Origin: Pseudopedobacter sp037968815
GTDB lineage: Bacteria; Bacteroidota; Bacteroidia; Sphingobacteriales; Sphingobacteriaceae
DNA: 64,000 bases
Direction: 5' to 3'
Assembly: GCA_037968815.1 (NCBI GenBank)
Contig: JBBKWF010000018.1
Location: forward strand, 186,001 to 250,000
Of the stretch, positions 61,918-64,000 are shown in pieces. Numbering within the stretch: the stretch's first letter is position 1; every line of letters begins with the position of its first letter. The notes beneath the pieces are model-generated. The model searched no databases. It saw only the letters and a program-made list of their open reading frames with translations, and was not told where the DNA came from. Both the position numbers and the translations under genes were made by a program.

Positions 61918-62637
61918 ATGAAAAAGGTTGTTCTCTTGTTATTTGTGCTGTTTCCATTTGCTTTAAAAGCGCAGATGACTATTTTGGGTACTGCTTATGA
62001 TGCTGATACGAGAAGCAAACTCAAACTAGTATTTGTAAACAACTTAACTCAAAGAGAGGTTGACCATACTGGGCAAAAAGGAGATTTTAAAGTTCAGGCC
62101 GATTTAGGGGACTTAATTGTGTTTACCTGCCCAGGTTATGAAAGTGATACCTTGATTTTACAAAACCTGAGCCCTAAAATAGTTATGATGCGCCCTAGTT
62201 TAATTTTACTGGATGAGGTAATTGTATACGCAAAAGCTAACAAACCAGAAGACTTAAAGGTTGCTTATTCATCGGCATACTCTTATGCTACCACAAATGT
62301 TTTTTCTTTAGATGGTAATGTGAGTTTGGTAAATGCTTTCAGTAAACAGTCCAAACAAAAGCGAGCTTTTCAAAGGTTTATGGATACAGAGCTTGATGAA
62401 AAACTGATAGATCAAAAATTTAATAAGCCTTTAGTTACACAGCTCACTAAAATAAGAGGTCAACTTTTAGAGGATTTTATGTCGTACTATCGTCCAACTT
62501 ATTCCCAAGTATCGGCAATGAGCGATGTTGAACTGAGAACATACATTGTGAACTCGTATAACGCTTATATTAAACTACCGGCGGAACAACGTATATACCC
62601 AAACCTTCCGAAAACATCTTTTAGCGGTAATTTTTAG
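61918..62637 (+). CDS. secreted protein with carboxypeptidase-like regulatory domain
   Basis: 239 residues from the ATG at 61918 (a GTG directly upstream is possible). Signal peptide KKVVLLLFVLFPFALKAQ, then an Ig-like fold (MTILGTAYDADTRSKLKLV, DLIVFTCPGYESDTLIL) usual at the N terminus of Bacteroidota surface proteins. The rest is helical. Function unknown. Confidence 0.6.
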   Translation: MKKVVLLLFVLFPFALKAQMTILGTAYDADTRSKLKLVFVNNLTQREVDHTGQKGDFKVQADLGDLIVFTCPGYESDTLILQNLSPKIVMMRPSLILLDEVIVYAKANKPEDLKVAYSSAYSYATTNVFSLDGNVSLVNAFSKQSKQKRAFQRFMDTELDEKLIDQKFNKPLVTQLTKIRGQLLEDFMSYYRPTYSQVSAMSDVELRTYIVNSYNAYIKLPAEQRIYPNLPKTSFSGNF

Positions 62638-62705
62638 TAACATTCACGTTAAAGTTGGCGAATCTCACAAAATAGAATTATTTTAAACCTCCTTTAAAAT
62701 ACATC

Positions 62706-64000
62706 ATGAATAAAATTAAATTACTGCTCTGCTCAGTTTTATTAACTTGTAGCGCTGCCTTTGCCCAACAAAATGCTAACTCTAGCAATACTGGGAATTA
62801 TAGTTATACTGAAGCCTTTGCTCCATTTTTTTATCAGCAAAATGGAAATAGCTATCGTAGCGCAAGCGGACAACCGGGCGAAGCTTATTGGCAAAACAGA
62901 GCAGACTACAAGCTTACCGTTAGTTTAAACGATAAAGAGAACAAAACTACAGCAACAGAAGTTTTAACCTACACCAATAACAGTCCGGATGAGCTTTCTT
63001 TTATTTGGATGAATTTAGATCAAAATCTTTTTAAAGACGATTCAAGAGGAAACGCAATCATTCCACCAAGCGGAAGCAGAAATGGGAGTAGAGGGCAAAA
63101 GTTTAACGGCGGTCATGAATTAAGCATGGTTAAACTTTTAAGTATTAACGGAAAGTCAACAAACGTTGATTTAAAGTATATGATTAACGATACTCGTTTG
63201 CAACTGTTTCTACCAGAAAACTTGAAAGCCGGTGGAAGTTCTTTGAAACTACAGATAGACTTTTCTTTTATTTCGCCAGAATACGGGTCTGATAGGATGG
63301 GAGTGTTGCAAACCAAAAATGGAAAGATATTTACCATGGCACAGTGGTATCCGCGTATGTGTGTTTACGATGAAGTGAGCGGATGGAATACCACCCCTTA
63401 TACCGGTCCAAGTGAGTTTTATTTGGATTATGGTGATTTTGATATTTCTATTACTGCGCCAAGTAACCACATTGTAGTTTGTGCAGGAGAACTACAAAAC
63501 CCTGATGAAGTTTATACAGCAACGCAAGTTAAACGTTGGAAAGAAGCTAGCAATAGTGATGAAACCGTATTTATTAGATCGGCTAAAGAGGTTAAAGATG
63601 CAGACTCTCGCCCTAAAGGTAAAGCTGAACTTACTTGGCATTTTAAATTGCAAAATTCAAGAGATATAGCTTGGGCTTCGTCGCCAGCATTTATTATTGA
63701 TGCTGCAAAAATGAATTTTCCTAGTGGTAAACCATCTATGGCTATTTCTGCTTATCCGGTTGAAAGCGCAGGTACAAATGCTTGGGGCAGATCAACAGAA
63801 TACGTAAAAAAATCTAATGAGTTTAACTCTGCAAAATGGTACGAATATACTTACCCAACGGCAATAAATGTTGCGGCAAATGTGGGTGGTATGGAGTATC
63901 CTGGTATAGTTTTTTGCAATTGGAAATCTACTAAAGCTAGGTTGTGGGGTGTTACAGACCATGAGTTTGGACATAACTGGTTCCCGATGATTGTGGGGTC
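62706..64000 (+). CDS. M1-family metallopeptidase, cut by the window edge
   Basis: 432 residues are visible and the frame runs past 64000. Signal peptide NKIKLLLCSVLLTCSAAFAQ, then the M1 N-terminal beta domain (TATEVLTYTNNSPDELSFIW) and the zinc site HEFGHNW at the very end of the window (about residues 420-426). The second zinc-ligand Glu and C-terminal part lie beyond. An exported aminopeptidase-like enzyme. Confidence 0.85.
   Translation, partial: MNKIKLLLCSVLLTCSAAFAQQNANSSNTGNYSYTEAFAPFFYQQNGNSYRSASGQPGEAYWQNRADYKLTVSLNDKENKTTATEVLTYTNNSPDELSFIWMNLDQNLFKDDSRGNAIIPPSGSRNGSRGQKFNGGHELSMVKLLSINGKSTNVDLKYMINDTRLQLFLPENLKAGGSSLKLQIDFSFISPEYGSDRMGVLQTKNGKIFTMAQWYPRMCVYDEVSGWNTTPYTGPSEFYLDYGDFDISITAPSNHIVVCAGELQNPDEVYTATQVKRWKEASNSDETVFIRSAKEVKDADSRPKGKAELTWHFKLQNSRDIAWASSPAFIIDAAKMNFPSGKPSMAISAYPVESAGTNAWGRSTEYVKKSNEFNSAKWYEYTYPTAINVAANVGGMEYPGIVFCNWKSTKARLWGVTDHEFGHNWFPMIVG

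Noticed and set aside
1..64000. CRISPR array
   Set aside because: No regularly spaced direct repeats of suitable length; the only tandem repeat is the 15-base unit at 28308.

Overview
The window comes from a member of the Bacteroidota, most likely a Sphingobacteriaceae (Pedobacter-like) bacterium. Housekeeping promoters fit the phylum consensus (TTG, about 19-20 bases, TAnnTTTG), almost no start is preceded by a Shine-Dalgarno sequence, and the gene set includes gldB beside nadE, lptF/G- and lpxH-type envelope genes and a Bacteroidota-type tyrosine recombinase. Assignment below phylum is inference.

Bases 246 to about 37100 are an integrated mobile island inserted in the 3' end of a tRNA-Asp gene. 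A 16-base direct repeat of the tRNA 3' end lies at 230-245 and 37084-37099. The integrase (35601-36833) sits beside the tRNA and repeated arm-type sites lie near both ends. A mobilization block (relaxase, MobC, accessory membrane protein, candidate oriT, two small DNA-binding proteins) occupies 23.6-28.3 kb, so the island looks like an integrative mobilizable element that needs a helper for transfer.

The cargo is almost entirely conflict or defence genes. From left to right: an AbiE toxin-antitoxin pair with visible operators; a two-gene PD-(D/E)XK-like nuclease plus SMC/OLD-type ATPase with a C-terminal HEPN motif, which I cannot match to a named system; a complete Wadjet (jetABCD) plasmid-defence operon; a type IIG restriction-modification enzyme with an unknown partner and a GmrSD-like DUF262/DUF1524 protein; a RadC-like protein and a GIY-YIG nuclease; an AVAST-like pair made of a metallo-beta-lactamase-fold protein and a giant trypsin-STAND ATPase; and a RhuM/Fic protein. 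A 19-base hairpin repeat occurs three times (2610, 8131, 15108), at the joints between the defence modules. One copy lies just after a decayed integrase fragment, suggesting stepwise accretion of elements. A 169-base nested inverted-repeat region lies upstream of radC.

Bases 37082-64000 are ordinary chromosome: two tandem tRNA-Asp units, prfA, an lpxH-type hydrolase, an IscA-type protein, a 5'-nucleotidase split over two genes, dnaA, a fungal-type prephenate dehydrogenase, the str operon (rpsL-rpsG-fusA-rpsJ) with two repeat-derived hairpins and a terminator right after rpsJ, gap, a patatin, gldB, nadE, ribBA, an LptF/G permease, tRNA-Met, an ArsC-like protein, and the start of an M1 aminopeptidase cut by the window edge.
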